This document shows positions 14,938 through 23,425 of a DNA stretch of 64,000 nt, piece by piece. Made by a program: the position numbers and the translations under genes. The stretch is from assembly GCA_910577555.1 (NCBI GenBank), contig CAJTLF010000009.1, positions 1 to 64,000 on the forward strand, in the 5' to 3' direction. Position 1 is the stretch's first letter. Each line of letters begins with the position of its first letter. The notes beneath the pieces were generated by a model. The model worked only from the letters and a program-made list of their open reading frames with translations, had not been told where the DNA came from and made no database searches. Source of the DNA: an uncultured Christensenella sp. Lineage in GTDB: Bacteria; Bacillota; Clostridia; Christensenellales; Borkfalkiaceae.

Positions 14938-15618
14938 ATGAAAATACGCGGACGGGAAGTTACTCCGTTTTTTATTTCCGTTATAGCCGCGATTGCGGTT
15001 ACCGTGACCGCAATTATTTTCGCGGTTTCCTGCAACGGCGGAAAAATTAATTTTAAAGCGTCGTTTTATTTCGTATGCTACGCCGTAGCCGACAACTCGG
15101 TTTCCGCAGGGTCTATTTCTACGGCGGTAACGAACTACGGCGGCGCGGGGTACGTTATCGAATACGATAATAAATTTTACGTGACCGTTTCCTGCTACTA
15201 TGAAAAAACGGACGCGTACAGCGTTTGCGAAAGCCTGAAAAAGCGGCAGCTTGACTGTGAAGTGCTTGAAGTTATTACGGGCGATTACAGGCTCGAGACG
15301 CCGTCTTCGGGCAACAGCGCACAGCTTTATCTGAATAATCTGAACGTGCTGTATTCCCTATCCACACTTGCATACGAATGCGCAAACGCCATAGACAGGG
15401 GCGATTACGGACAGACGCAGGTGCTCGGGGTTATTTCAAACGTGGAAAACGGACTGAAAAGCCTTTTAAACTCCAACCCCGACAACTGCTTTTCCCCTTC
15501 TGTTCGCGCGCTTATAGGCGACTGCGGAGCTATTAAAGACGGTTATATTTATTCGAAGGATTTACGCAGATTGCAAATTGCTATTGCCGACGCTATTATA
15601 AACGCAAAATTGTATTAA
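14938..15618 (+). CDS. Membrane-anchored SPOR-like protein
   Basis: A 226-residue protein with one N-terminal membrane segment (about 10-32, FFISVIAAIAVTVTAIIFAV). A domain of about 75 residues follows, with the SPOR-like pattern FYFVCYAVADN... YDNKFYVTVSCYYEKTDAYSVCESLKK, and then a helical C-terminal region. SPOR domains bind stripped peptidoglycan at division or engulfment septa. The match here is by pattern only. A TATAAT box (14927-14932) ends 5 bases before the ATG and no ribosome site is present, so the mRNA is probably leaderless. The polysaccharide deacetylase gene follows closely, which fits a cell-wall or spore-cortex role. Confidence 0.65.
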   Translation: MKIRGREVTPFFISVIAAIAVTVTAIIFAVSCNGGKINFKASFYFVCYAVADNSVSAGSISTAVTNYGGAGYVIEYDNKFYVTVSCYYEKTDAYSVCESLKKRQLDCEVLEVITGDYRLETPSSGNSAQLYLNNLNVLYSLSTLAYECANAIDRGDYGQTQVLGVISNVENGLKSLLNSNPDNCFSPSVRALIGDCGAIKDGYIYSKDLRRLQIAIADAIINAKLY

Positions 15619-15645
15619 TTGGAAAATTTTGCGCAAATTAATCGT

Positions 15646-16389
15646 ATGAACAGGAACTTTACGGCGATTTGCGCAACCTTTCTGACTTTGGCAATTCTGA
15701 TTGCATTTTTAGGCGGGATTTCTATAAACGGCAACGGTGCGGCTTTTGCTTCAAGCCGTTCCGTTTACGATACCGCAGTAGACAGCGTTGACGGCGGAAA
15801 CGACGGGCGGGTTACGAATAAAGTGATTTACCTTACTTTCGACGACGGTCCGAGCGACAGGGTAACGCCTAAAATACTGGACGTTTTAAAGGAAGAAAAA
15901 GTTCCCGCCACCTTTTTTATTATAGGCAAGCACGCGGAAACGCGCAAATATCTGTTGCGCAGGGAAATTAACGAAGGTCATACCGTTGCGGTACACTCCT
16001 ATTCGCACATATATAACGACATATATTCTTCGCCCGAAAAACTGATTGAAGACATTGACAAGTGCAACGAAGTAATCAAGGGGGCGACGGGCAGACCTTC
16101 TGCAATTTACCGTTTCCCCGGGGGAAGCTTCGGACTGTCGCAACGGCTTATAAACGCGGTGACCGAGCACGGACTGAGATACGTGGACTGGAATGCGTCC
16201 ACACGCGACGCGGAGTTTACAGACCCCACGCCCGAGCAGATTGTTTCCGCTTCGATAACTACCGCCGCTAATCCCGAAAGGATTGTTTTGCTTGCACACG
16301 ACTCCACTACCAAAACGGCGACCGCGCAGGCTTTGAAAGGTATAATCCGCCACTATAAGGAACTGAATTACACGTTTGCTTCTTTCTGA
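15646..16389 (+). CDS. Polysaccharide (peptidoglycan) deacetylase, NodB family
   Basis: A 247-residue enzyme that removes acetyl groups from wall sugars. It has a signal or anchor segment (about 7-28) and a NodB domain with all five motifs: TFDDGPSD (metal Asp and catalytic base), HSYSH (metal His pair), RFPGGS, the Trp of VDWNAS, and LLAHD near the end. It resembles the PdaA/spore-cortex and PgdA types. I prefer the ATG at 15646 to a TTG nine codons upstream; neither has a strong ribosome site. It follows the SPOR-like gene and is probably translated from the same mRNA. Confidence 0.88.
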   Translation: MNRNFTAICATFLTLAILIAFLGGISINGNGAAFASSRSVYDTAVDSVDGGNDGRVTNKVIYLTFDDGPSDRVTPKILDVLKEEKVPATFFIIGKHAETRKYLLRREINEGHTVAVHSYSHIYNDIYSSPEKLIEDIDKCNEVIKGATGRPSAIYRFPGGSFGLSQRLINAVTEHGLRYVDWNASTRDAEFTDPTPEQIVSASITTAANPERIVLLAHDSTTKTATAQALKGIIRHYKELNYTFASF

Positions 16390-16395
16390 TTTATA

Positions 16396-16441
16396 TAAAA
16401 ACCGCCCGCCCCGAAATTAATTTCGGGGCGGGCGGTTTTTG
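16396..16441. terminator. Strong bidirectional terminator
   Basis: An 18-bp stem (AAACCGCCCGCCCCGAAA with its complement), flanked by A and T runs, lies between the rightward deacetylase and the end of the leftward pyr operon. Confidence 0.9.
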
Positions 16442-16443
16442 TT

Positions 16444-17100
16444 TTATTCTACGCCGTACTGCTTACGGTATTCTTTCATTTTTCCGAGATATTCTTTGCC
16501 TTCTATAATTCCGTTTTCGATTGCGTCGATTATATCCGCCATAGTAACTATCGAATAGACTTTTACGCCGAATTCTTTATACACTTCCTGCACGGCGGAA
16601 AGATTGCTTTCAAGCCCGCGTTCCATTCTGTCTACGGAAATTACCATACCCGCGATTTCCACGTCGGCGCTTGCCTTTAACTTGGGTAACAGCTCGCGGA
16701 GTGCCTTGCCCGAAGTCATTACGTCTTCTATTATGATTACTTTTTCCCCGTTCGAAAGCTGTTTACCTACGAAGAGACCGCCTTCGCCGTGGTCTTTTAC
16801 TTCCTTTCTGTCGAAGCAATAATCAAGGTCTATGCCGTGCTTATTGTAAAGCGAAACCGCCGTGGTTACTGCAAGGGGTATACCCTTATAGGCAGGTCCG
16901 ACAAGCGTATCGGCTTTTATGCCGTTATCGGCTATGCATTGCGCGTAATACTCGCCGAGCTTAGACAACTGCGCGCCCGATTTATAGTTGCCCGTGTTTA
17001 TGAAATAGGGAGCTTTTCTTCCGCTTTTTAAAGTAAATTCGCCGAATTTAAGCACGCCGTTTTCAACCATAAATTTTATGAATTGCTGTTTGTAAGTCAT
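16444..17100 (-). CDS. pyrE: Orotate phosphoribosyltransferase
   Basis: A 218-residue enzyme joining orotate to PRPP to make OMP, the fifth step of UMP synthesis. The PRPP-binding motif IIIEDVMTSGKALRE is present, and the N-terminal FTLKSGRKAPYFINTG matches the family. AAAGGAG precedes the ATG. It is the last gene of the leftward pyr operon and ends at the strong terminator at 16396-16441. Confidence 0.95.
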   Translation of the reverse strand: MTYKQQFIKFMVENGVLKFGEFTLKSGRKAPYFINTGNYKSGAQLSKLGEYYAQCIADNGIKADTLVGPAYKGIPLAVTTAVSLYNKHGIDLDYCFDRKEVKDHGEGGLFVGKQLSNGEKVIIIEDVMTSGKALRELLPKLKASADVEIAGMVISVDRMERGLESNLSAVQEVYKEFGVKVYSIVTMADIIDAIENGIIEGKEYLGKMKEYRKQYGVE

Positions 17101-17155
17101 AATATAAACTCCTTTTAAAGTGAATTGCCCCGCATATATGCCTTAATTAACGCGG

Positions 17156-18067
17156 TCAGCCCATATTCACCGTATCTACTATTTCGTTTACCGATTTGAT
17201 TTCGTGCGCGTCGAGCCACGAGTTCATTTCGCTAATTATCCGCGGCATTGCGTAAGGGTCTGCAAAGTTTGCCGTACCAACCTGCACTGCCTTTGCGCCC
17301 GCCATCATAAACTCGATTGCGTCTTCGCCCGTCATTATTCCGCCCATACCGATAACGGGTACTTTGACCGCGTGCGCCGCTTCGTATACCATTCTCACGG
17401 CTATGGGCTTGATGCCCGCACCCGAAACGCCGCCCGTTTTGTTGGCGATAACGGGTTTTCTCCTTTCAATATCGATGACAATACCCGTAAAGGTATTAAC
17501 GAGCGAAATACAGTCTGCACCGCCCCGTTCCGCCGCCTGCGCGTTGATTGGAATACTTTCAACGTTGGGGGAAAGTTTCACTATAAGCGGAGTGCGTTTA
17601 AGTCCGCTTTTAGCGACGGAGCTTACCTGTTCAATCGTCTGCGGTTTGATACCGAACGCCATACCGCCCGCCTTAACGTTGGGGCAGGAAATATTGAGCT
17701 CGACCATATCCACAAGCCCGTCGAGCTTTTTGCAAATTGCACCGTACTCGTCCAAATCTTTACCCGCGACGTTGGCGATTACGACGACTCCCTTTTCTCT
17801 TAAAAAAGGCAAATCGTATTCGATAAAGTGGTCGACGCCGGGGTTCTGCAAGCCGACTGCGTTTAAAATCACACTCGTGCCTTCCGCAATTCTTGGCACG
17901 GGATTGCCGAGCCGCAACTCCAAAGTCATACCTTTGGTACTTATCCCGCCTATCTGCGAAATATCGTACAGCTCGTTAAATTCCCTGCCGAAGCCGTAAG
18001 TTCCGCTTGCCGCGATTACGGGATTTTTAAATTTGACTCCGCAGAGTTCTACTCTTAAATCAGACAT
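17156..18067 (-). CDS. pyrD: Dihydroorotate dehydrogenase, class 1B catalytic subunit
   Basis: A 303-residue FMN enzyme that oxidises dihydroorotate to orotate. It has the SGTYGFGREF start, the catalytic Cys in ELNISCPNVKAGG, and FMN phosphate-binding glycines in PVIGMGGIMTGEDA. The catalytic Cys instead of Ser, and the presence of pyrK, mark it as the NAD-linked class 1B form. Its start overlaps the end of the small membrane gene by 8 bases. In most genomes pyrK and pyrD are adjacent; here that membrane gene separates them. Confidence 0.96.
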   Translation of the reverse strand: MSDLRVELCGVKFKNPVIAASGTYGFGREFNELYDISQIGGISTKGMTLELRLGNPVPRIAEGTSVILNAVGLQNPGVDHFIEYDLPFLREKGVVVIANVAGKDLDEYGAICKKLDGLVDMVELNISCPNVKAGGMAFGIKPQTIEQVSSVAKSGLKRTPLIVKLSPNVESIPINAQAAERGGADCISLVNTFTGIVIDIERRKPVIANKTGGVSGAGIKPIAVRMVYEAAHAVKVPVIGMGGIMTGEDAIEFMMAGAKAVQVGTANFADPYAMPRIISEMNSWLDAHEIKSVNEIVDTVNMG

Positions 18068-18533
18068 GATTTTGCTCCATAAAAGCCGTTTGCTCGGCTT
18101 TTAATTGGGTAATTCTTGCGCACACGTTACGAATTTCCCTAACGAAATTAATTTTTACCATTTTACCGTGGACGAAAACTTTGAGTTTGCCGAAACCGTA
18201 ATCGATTAAAGCGAACGGCTTAGTGAACTCTACTCTCTCTATTTCCACGGGTTCGCAATCGAAAGTCGGAAAGTGCAAAATACCTTTTTCCGCGTCGAAA
18301 GTGACGATAATTTTAGGCACTCTGCTTATCAAAACTATATCGATTATACAGGCAACGACCATAACCGCGCCGAAAGCCAACATCCAAACGCCGTTAAACA
18401 TACCGTCGACGGAATGCCCTACCGACGTAACGAGTACAATTAAACCGCCCGTTGCCAAGGCCGAAAAAATACCGAAAAGCACCCAATAAACCGGAAGAAA
18501 GGTATCGTATCTTTTCGCCACGACTTCGTTCAT
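18060..18533 (-). CDS. Unknown two-helix membrane protein inside the pyr operon
   Basis: A 157-residue protein with two membrane segments (about 14-38 and 46-70) and then a cytoplasmic beta-rich domain (about 72-130) that looks like a small PH-like fold. The start overlaps the pyrK stop by 1 base and the end overlaps pyrD by 8, so it is fully embedded between the two subunits of one enzyme complex. It might anchor PyrDK at the membrane, but no motif shows that. I do not recognise the family. Confidence 0.7.
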   Translation of the reverse strand: MNEVVAKRYDTFLPVYWVLFGIFSALATGGLIVLVTSVGHSVDGMFNGVWMLAFGAVMVVACIIDIVLISRVPKIIVTFDAEKGILHFPTFDCEPVEIERVEFTKPFALIDYGFGKLKVFVHGKMVKINFVREIRNVCARITQLKAEQTAFMEQNHV

Positions 18534-19294
18534 TATAGCACCACCTTATTTATTTCAAACACGGGACCGTCTTTACACACCCTTGCGTTTTTACCGTCGG
18601 AAGTTTTGCACGCGCACACCAGACACGCGCCTATACCGCAACCCATCCGCTCTTCCAAAGATACGAAGCAGGGAATTTTATTGCCCCTTTCCGAAAGGCG
18701 TTCCTTTAAAATTCTGAGCATAATCGGCGGTCCGCAGGCAATTATCGCGTCCGCATTTATTTTATCCGCGTCCGCAAGATAAGCGTCGACCGCGTTACCC
18801 TTTAAACCAATACTTCCGTCGTCCGTGGTTACGGTGAGTTTCCCGACTTTTTCAAATTCTTCCGTCAAACAAGCCGCTTTGGCGTTGCGGAAGCCTATAT
18901 AGGAATAAAATTCCTTACCCGTATTTTCGCGAACTGTTGCAATGAGCGGGAACACTCCCACTCCGCCGCCGACGACGGCTACTTTTTTATACTTAGATAA
19001 ATCGAAGTAATTGCCGAGCGGCAACAAAACCTTTAATTTATCGCCCGCCTTTGCCTCGGTGAGCCGTTGCGTTCCCTTGCCCTTTACCTGATAACAAACG
19101 CTTAAGTCGTTACCTTCGGTTATGCACACGCCCAACGGACGGCGCAACAAGAGCGCGTCGTTACCCGTTGCGAGATTGACGAACTGACCGCCGTGCAATT
19201 GCCCCGCGCTTTCGGGCAGGGTGAGCGTAATCATATAAACGCTTTCGGCAATTTCGCGGTTATCCTTTACCGTTGAAAGCAAGTCTTTAATCAT
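18533..19294 (-). CDS. pyrK: Dihydroorotate dehydrogenase electron-transfer subunit
   Basis: A 253-residue FAD and [2Fe-2S] protein that passes electrons from PyrD to NAD. It has the FAD motif RRPLGVC, an NAD-binding stretch (VAVVGGGVGVFPLIA), and four cluster cysteines in MGCGIGACLVCACK and the following RVCKDGPVF. I place the start at the ATG at 19294, which overlaps the pyrF stop as ATGA; an upstream in-frame start would lie inside pyrF. Confidence 0.93.
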   Translation of the reverse strand: MIKDLLSTVKDNREIAESVYMITLTLPESAGQLHGGQFVNLATGNDALLLRRPLGVCITEGNDLSVCYQVKGKGTQRLTEAKAGDKLKVLLPLGNYFDLSKYKKVAVVGGGVGVFPLIATVRENTGKEFYSYIGFRNAKAACLTEEFEKVGKLTVTTDDGSIGLKGNAVDAYLADADKINADAIIACGPPIMLRILKERLSERGNKIPCFVSLEERMGCGIGACLVCACKTSDGKNARVCKDGPVFEINKVVL

Positions 19295-20208
19295 TTTAAT
19301 TTCATTTCCCCTATTACGCCCGACAAATCCTGTTGCATATCGATACACGCCGCGCGAGCCGCTTCGGCGTAATTCATTCCGCGGTAGCGGGCGTCTTTAT
19401 AGGCGCAGATTATGCCGCGCGAAGAGTTTACCACGCCGCCCAGACCCTTTTTATCGAAACAGACTTTAAGCATCTGCGCACTGCCGCCCTGCGCTCCGTA
19501 ACCGGGGATTAAAAAGAAGGTATTCGGGAGCTGAGCGCGAAGTCTTTCTGCTTCTTCGGGGTGGGTTGCGCCCACGACCGCGCCTACTTCCGAATAGCCG
19601 TACTTGCCCACGCTGTCCTTACCCCATTCGGAGACGAGTTCGCCCATTTGTTCGTATATGTATTTACCGTTTTCGAGCTTTAAATTCTGCAATTCGCCGC
19701 TTGACGGATTGGAAGTTTTTACGAGAACGAAAATGGATTTATCGTATTTTTTTATATCGTCCACGAAAGGCTTTATGCCGTCGTAGCCCAGATAGCCGTT
19801 TACCGTGAGCATATCTGCGGCAAACGCTCTCAATTGCTTGCCGTTCAAATCCGTTTTACCGAGATAAGCGGTAGAATAGCAACCCGCGGTAGAACCTATA
19901 TCGTTGCGCTTACAGTCTGCAATTACGACGAGCCCCCTGCCTTTCGCGTAATTCACAGTATATTCGAACGCCTGCAATCCCGCGTGACCGTACGCTTCGT
20001 AATAGGCAATCTGAACCTTTACCGACGGGACGATATCGCACACCTTGTCGATAATATTCATATTAAATTCGGCTATCGCTTCCGCCGCGCTTTCGAAAGT
20101 GGTTACGCCCTTCTTCATTTCGTCCGGAAGGTAACCGAAGGAAGTGTCAAGTCCGACACAGGTCGGATTCTGTAAATCTACTATTTTTTCAATCAACTTA
20201 TCAATCAT
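19291..20208 (-). CDS. pyrF: Orotidine-5'-phosphate decarboxylase (type 2)
   Basis: A 305-residue enzyme that makes UMP from OMP, the last step of the pathway. The length and the motif VIADCKRNDIGSTA, with the catalytic Lys and Asp, mark the longer type 2 family. It lies 9 bases after pyrC and overlaps pyrK. Confidence 0.94.
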   Translation of the reverse strand: MIDKLIEKIVDLQNPTCVGLDTSFGYLPDEMKKGVTTFESAAEAIAEFNMNIIDKVCDIVPSVKVQIAYYEAYGHAGLQAFEYTVNYAKGRGLVVIADCKRNDIGSTAGCYSTAYLGKTDLNGKQLRAFAADMLTVNGYLGYDGIKPFVDDIKKYDKSIFVLVKTSNPSSGELQNLKLENGKYIYEQMGELVSEWGKDSVGKYGYSEVGAVVGATHPEEAERLRAQLPNTFFLIPGYGAQGGSAQMLKVCFDKKGLGGVVNSSRGIICAYKDARYRGMNYAEAARAACIDMQQDLSGVIGEMKLK

Positions 20209-20217
20209 ATCTTCACC

Positions 20218-21483
20218 TTACGCTTTATATTTTATTGCTCCGTCTACGAGCGTATATTTTATAGCTCCGTAAACTTCAAAGCCCTTGAACGGCGTGTTTT
20301 TACCTTTTGACAGGAACTTGGCGGGGTCTATCACATACTTTTCCGCAAAGTCGGCAATTACCAAATCGGCGGGCGCGCCTTCTTCTATTACACCGCCTTC
20401 GAGCCCGAGAATTTTTGCGGGAGACGAACTCATTCTGTCCATAAGCTCGCACAAGCTCATTACGCCCGATTTTACGAGATAGGTATAACTTAATGCAAAG
20501 CTCGTTTCTATGCCGCTTATACCGAACGCCGCCAGATTGTATTCGACCTGCTTGTCCTTTAACGAATGGGGTGCGTGGTCGGTAACTATACAGTCGAGCG
20601 TTCCGTCTTTAAGTCCCGCGATTATCGCGTTTTTGTCCTTTTCTTCGCGCACGGGCGGGTTGACCTTGGTATCCGTGTCGTAGCCCGTGATTATATCGTC
20701 GGTCAATATAAAGTAGTGCGGGCACGTTTCCGCAGTTACTTTTACCCCGCGGGCTTTGGCGTTTCTGATAATTTCCACGCCGCTGTACGTGGATACGTGG
20801 CAGATATGCACGGGTATGCCCAGACTTTCAGAAAGCGCTATATCGCGGGCAATCATTATATCTTCCGCGGCGCGGGGCGAGCCTTTAAGTCCCGTTAGCG
20901 TGGAATTGTAACCTTCGTTCACAACTCCGCCGTCTACGAGCGACTTATCTTCGCAGTGGCACAGACATCTGAGACCGAAGTCGGCGGCGTATTCCATTGC
21001 AAGGCGCATAATGAGAGAATTATCCACCGATTTGCCGTCGTCGCTGAGCGCGACCACGCCCGCAGCCTTCATTTTGCCGATATCCGGAAGACTTTCGCCC
21101 TGCTGACCCTTGGTAATCGCGCCTATCGGATGAATTTTACATAAATTCACTTCCTGTGCGCGGTGTTTAATATACGACGCGACCACGGCGTTATCGCATA
21201 CGGGGTTGGTGTTCGGCATACAGCAGACCTGCGTAACGCCCCCCTTTACCGCCGCTTTTGAGCCGCTTTCAATATCTTCCTTGCCTTCGAAGCCGGGTTC
21301 GCGAAGATGTACGTGCATATCGATTAATCCCGCAAGCACGTGTTTGCCGCTCGCGTCTATCGCCTTGCAATTTTCTTCTATTTTTGATGCGATTTTGGCG
21401 ATTTTACCGTTTTCAACGAGCAAATCCGCTTTAATTTCGCCTTTTTCGGTTACTACCGTGCCGTTTTTTACGAGAAGTTTCAT
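20218..21483 (-). CDS. pyrC: Dihydroorotase
   Basis: A 421-residue zinc amidohydrolase that closes carbamoyl-aspartate into dihydroorotate. It has DMHVHLREPG (metal His pair), CMPNTNPV, the metal-binding HICHVST, and DHAPHS near the end. The length is that of the class I (PyrC/AllB-like) type. Its start overlaps the pyrB stop (ATGA). Confidence 0.95.
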   Translation of the reverse strand: MKLLVKNGTVVTEKGEIKADLLVENGKIAKIASKIEENCKAIDASGKHVLAGLIDMHVHLREPGFEGKEDIESGSKAAVKGGVTQVCCMPNTNPVCDNAVVASYIKHRAQEVNLCKIHPIGAITKGQQGESLPDIGKMKAAGVVALSDDGKSVDNSLIMRLAMEYAADFGLRCLCHCEDKSLVDGGVVNEGYNSTLTGLKGSPRAAEDIMIARDIALSESLGIPVHICHVSTYSGVEIIRNAKARGVKVTAETCPHYFILTDDIITGYDTDTKVNPPVREEKDKNAIIAGLKDGTLDCIVTDHAPHSLKDKQVEYNLAAFGISGIETSFALSYTYLVKSGVMSLCELMDRMSSSPAKILGLEGGVIEEGAPADLVIADFAEKYVIDPAKFLSKGKNTPFKGFEVYGAIKYTLVDGAIKYKA

Positions 21484-22409
21484 AAGCGTTTCTCCCTGTA
21501 TTCGCCGAGAAGTTTCAAAAGAGCCATTCTTACGGCGACGCCGTTTTTAACCTGTTCTAAGATGAGACTCTTTTCGCCATCGATTACCTGCGGCGAAAGC
21601 TCTACGCCCCTGTTCACAGGACCCGGATGAAGAACGATTGCGTCCTTTTTGGCGTATTTAAGCGTCGCGTCGTTCACGCCGTAATATTTTGCATATTCCG
21701 AAAGCGACGGAAAAAGTCCGCCGTGCTGGCGTTCGAGCTGTATTCTGAGCCCCATTACCGCGTCCGCGCCGTCGAGAGCCTGTTCGCGGGATTTTGCGAC
21801 GCGCGCACCCAGCTTTTCTATTTCCTTGGGTATCATGGTTGCAGGCGCGTACATATGCACTTCCGCGCCCAGCTTCGTTAGCGCGAAAAGATTGCTCATT
21901 GCAACGCGGCTGTGCTTTATATCGCCTAAAATAGCTACCTTAAGCCCCTTAACCTTGCCGAGCTTTTCGCGCATGGTGAATATATCGAGCAACGCCTGCG
22001 TGGGATGCTCGTGCATTCCGTCGCCGCCGTTAAGAACGCTTGCCCTTACGTGTTCGGCAAGAAGCTTGGGCGCGCCCGCCATAGGGTGGCGGATTACGAC
22101 GAAATCTATATTCATTGCGTCGAGCGTTTCGCCCGTATCGATGAGCGTTTCGCCCTTCTGCACCGAGCTTGTGGCGACAGAAATATTTACTTCGCTTGCG
22201 CCGAGATATTTTGCCGCCAGCTCGAACGACGAGCGGGTGCGCGTGCTGTTTTCGTAAAAGAGCGTTACGAGCGCTTTGCCGCGCAACAAATCCGAATGCT
22301 TGCAATCCGAATCGAGAAGTTTTTTCATCTCTGCGGCGGTATCTAAAATTTCATAAATTTCTTCCGCAGAGCAGTCCTTTAAACCGAGTAAATCTTTCCG
22401 TTTAAGCAT
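21480..22409 (-). CDS. pyrB: Aspartate carbamoyltransferase catalytic subunit
   Basis: A 309-residue enzyme that makes carbamoyl-aspartate, the committed step. It has the carbamoyl-phosphate motif YENSTRTRSSFE and HPTQALLDIF. No pyrI regulatory subunit lies beside it. It is the first structural gene of the operon and lies downstream of a leader with a short peptide gene and an intrinsic terminator (22438-22518). AGGTAG precedes the ATG. No carAB is in the window. Confidence 0.96.
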   Translation of the reverse strand: MLKRKDLLGLKDCSAEEIYEILDTAAEMKKLLDSDCKHSDLLRGKALVTLFYENSTRTRSSFELAAKYLGASEVNISVATSSVQKGETLIDTGETLDAMNIDFVVIRHPMAGAPKLLAEHVRASVLNGGDGMHEHPTQALLDIFTMREKLGKVKGLKVAILGDIKHSRVAMSNLFALTKLGAEVHMYAPATMIPKEIEKLGARVAKSREQALDGADAVMGLRIQLERQHGGLFPSLSEYAKYYGVNDATLKYAKKDAIVLHPGPVNRGVELSPQVIDGEKSLILEQVKNGVAVRMALLKLLGEYREKRL

Positions 22410-22437
22410 AAATGTCTACCTTGATATTTTTTGACAG

Positions 22438-22483
22438 AAAAAAAGCGGCTGGACGCTATCTTTCCAAATAGCGTCTTTACCGC
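22438..22483 (-). terminator. Leader attenuator of the pyr operon
   Basis: Read leftward: GCGG, TAAA, GACGCTAT, an 8-base loop, ATAGCGTC, CAG, CCGC, then seven T. The inner 8-bp stem and outer 4-bp clamp form a strong intrinsic terminator about 30 bases before pyrB. The stop codon of the leader peptide lies in the TAAA between the two 5' half-stems, so a ribosome at that stop would block the stem. Confidence 0.85.
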
Positions 22484-22518
22484 GCGTTCGTAAAATTATT
22501 GAAAATATTCAAAAGCAT
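22477..22518 (-). CDS. Pyr leader peptide (13 codons, U-rich)
   Basis: It starts at the ATG at 22518 with AGGA 12 bases upstream and encodes MLLNIFNNFTNAR. The coding run is very rich in U, with four Leu or Phe codons and several Asn codons, and its stop falls inside the attenuator stem. This is the layout of the enterobacterial pyrBI leader, where low UTP stalls polymerase in a U-rich run so that the ribosome catches up and stops the terminator from forming. Function here is inferred. Confidence 0.6.
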   Translation of the reverse strand: MLLNIFNNFTNAR

Positions 22519-22547
22519 CTTTTTAATCCTGCCGTAGATTTAAAAAG

Positions 22548-22576
22548 AGTATACCACAGTTATTTAATAAAGTAAA
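22548..22576 (-). promoter_or_regulatory. Promoter of the pyr operon
   Basis: TTTACT (22576-22571), a 17-base spacer and TATACT (22553-22548) on the reverse strand. Transcription would start near 22541, about 23 bases before the leader peptide. Confidence 0.7.
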
Positions 22577-22592
22577 GCGTATAAAATAAATA

Positions 22593-23288
22593 TTATAAAA
22601 TTCTTTGAAGAGCAAAGTCAGTTTTATCGCACGAAGCGAGAACGTACTCCACCCCGTTTCTCTGCGTTCTGAAAGGGAAATAAGTCGAGCCGTGGATATG
22701 ACCGAAAACCACTTTTTCCACGCCGTTGCTTTCAAAAAGCTTCGTAAATTCGGTATCGGGGGATTTAGGCGAAAAGGGCGGGTAATGAATCATGGCAATA
22801 AGTCTGTCGCCTTCTTCCTTTATTTTATCCGCCTGAGCAAAACAGAGCTTGAAACGCTCGGCTTCGCGGCGGTACAGTTTTTCGTCGTCGGGAGTAAAAT
22901 CGTTACTGCCGGGGCAAGTCCAGCCGCGCGAACCGACAATTACTATATTACCGAATTTAACGCAATCGTTCTGCAAAAAATAAAAGGTTTCGTCGGGAGC
23001 TAAGGAGCGCAGTTTGGTTATTCCGTTCCACCAGAAATCGTGGTTGCCGCGTATGAATACTTTTTTACCCGAAAGCCCTTTCAGCGCATTCAGGTCTGCA
23101 AGCCCTTCTTCCAAAGTGATGCCCCAGCTTATATCGCCCGATATCAAAACGGCGTCGTCTTCACCGACTTTACTCTGCCAGTCGTCTTTAATTTTCTGAA
23201 AGTGATTTTCCCAGCCCGCGCCGAATATGTCCATAGGTTTGTTCGACGCGCTTGAAAGGTGCAAATCGCTTATCGCAAAAATTTTCAT
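22593..23288 (-). CDS. Calcineurin-like metallophosphoesterase
   Basis: A 231-residue protein with the metallophosphoesterase motifs in order: ISDLHLS (D-x-H), ISGDISWG (GD), IRGNHDFWW (GNHD), IHYPP and FGHIHG (GHxH). The substrate is unknown, as members act on many phosphoesters. A TACAAT box (23295-23300) with TTTAAT 17 bases upstream ends 6 bases before the ATG, so its mRNA is probably leaderless. It lies just upstream of the pyr promoter and shares its direction. Confidence 0.88.
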   Translation of the reverse strand: MKIFAISDLHLSSASNKPMDIFGAGWENHFQKIKDDWQSKVGEDDAVLISGDISWGITLEEGLADLNALKGLSGKKVFIRGNHDFWWNGITKLRSLAPDETFYFLQNDCVKFGNIVIVGSRGWTCPGSNDFTPDDEKLYRREAERFKLCFAQADKIKEEGDRLIAMIHYPPFSPKSPDTEFTKLFESNGVEKVVFGHIHGSTYFPFRTQRNGVEYVLASCDKTDFALQRIL

Positions 23289-23294
23289 AAAATT

Positions 23295-23323
23295 ATTGTA
23301 ACACGGATTTTACGAAAATTAAA
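23295..23323 (-). promoter_or_regulatory. Promoter abutting the phosphoesterase start codon
   Basis: TTTAAT, a 17-base spacer and TACAAT on the reverse strand, ending 6 bases before the ATG at 23288. No Shine-Dalgarno site is present. Confidence 0.55.
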
Positions 23324-23379
23324 GCGATTTAGCGCAAAAAACAGGCAATTATGCGTGACATAGTACTTTTTAAACTTTA

Positions 23380-23415
23380 AAAAATAACAAATCCCCCGTT
23401 AAAAACAGGGGATTT
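23380..23415 (-). terminator. Terminator of the coat-like gene
   Basis: On the reverse strand AAATCCCC pairs with GGGGATTT and is followed by GTTATTTTTT. Confidence 0.7.
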
Positions 23416-23425
23416 GCGGGAAATT

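Noticed and set aside
22410..22545. PyrR-type antiterminator in the pyr leader
   Set aside because: I do not find the conserved loop (about TCCAGAGAGG) before the terminator. The leader is short and contains a coding frame instead.
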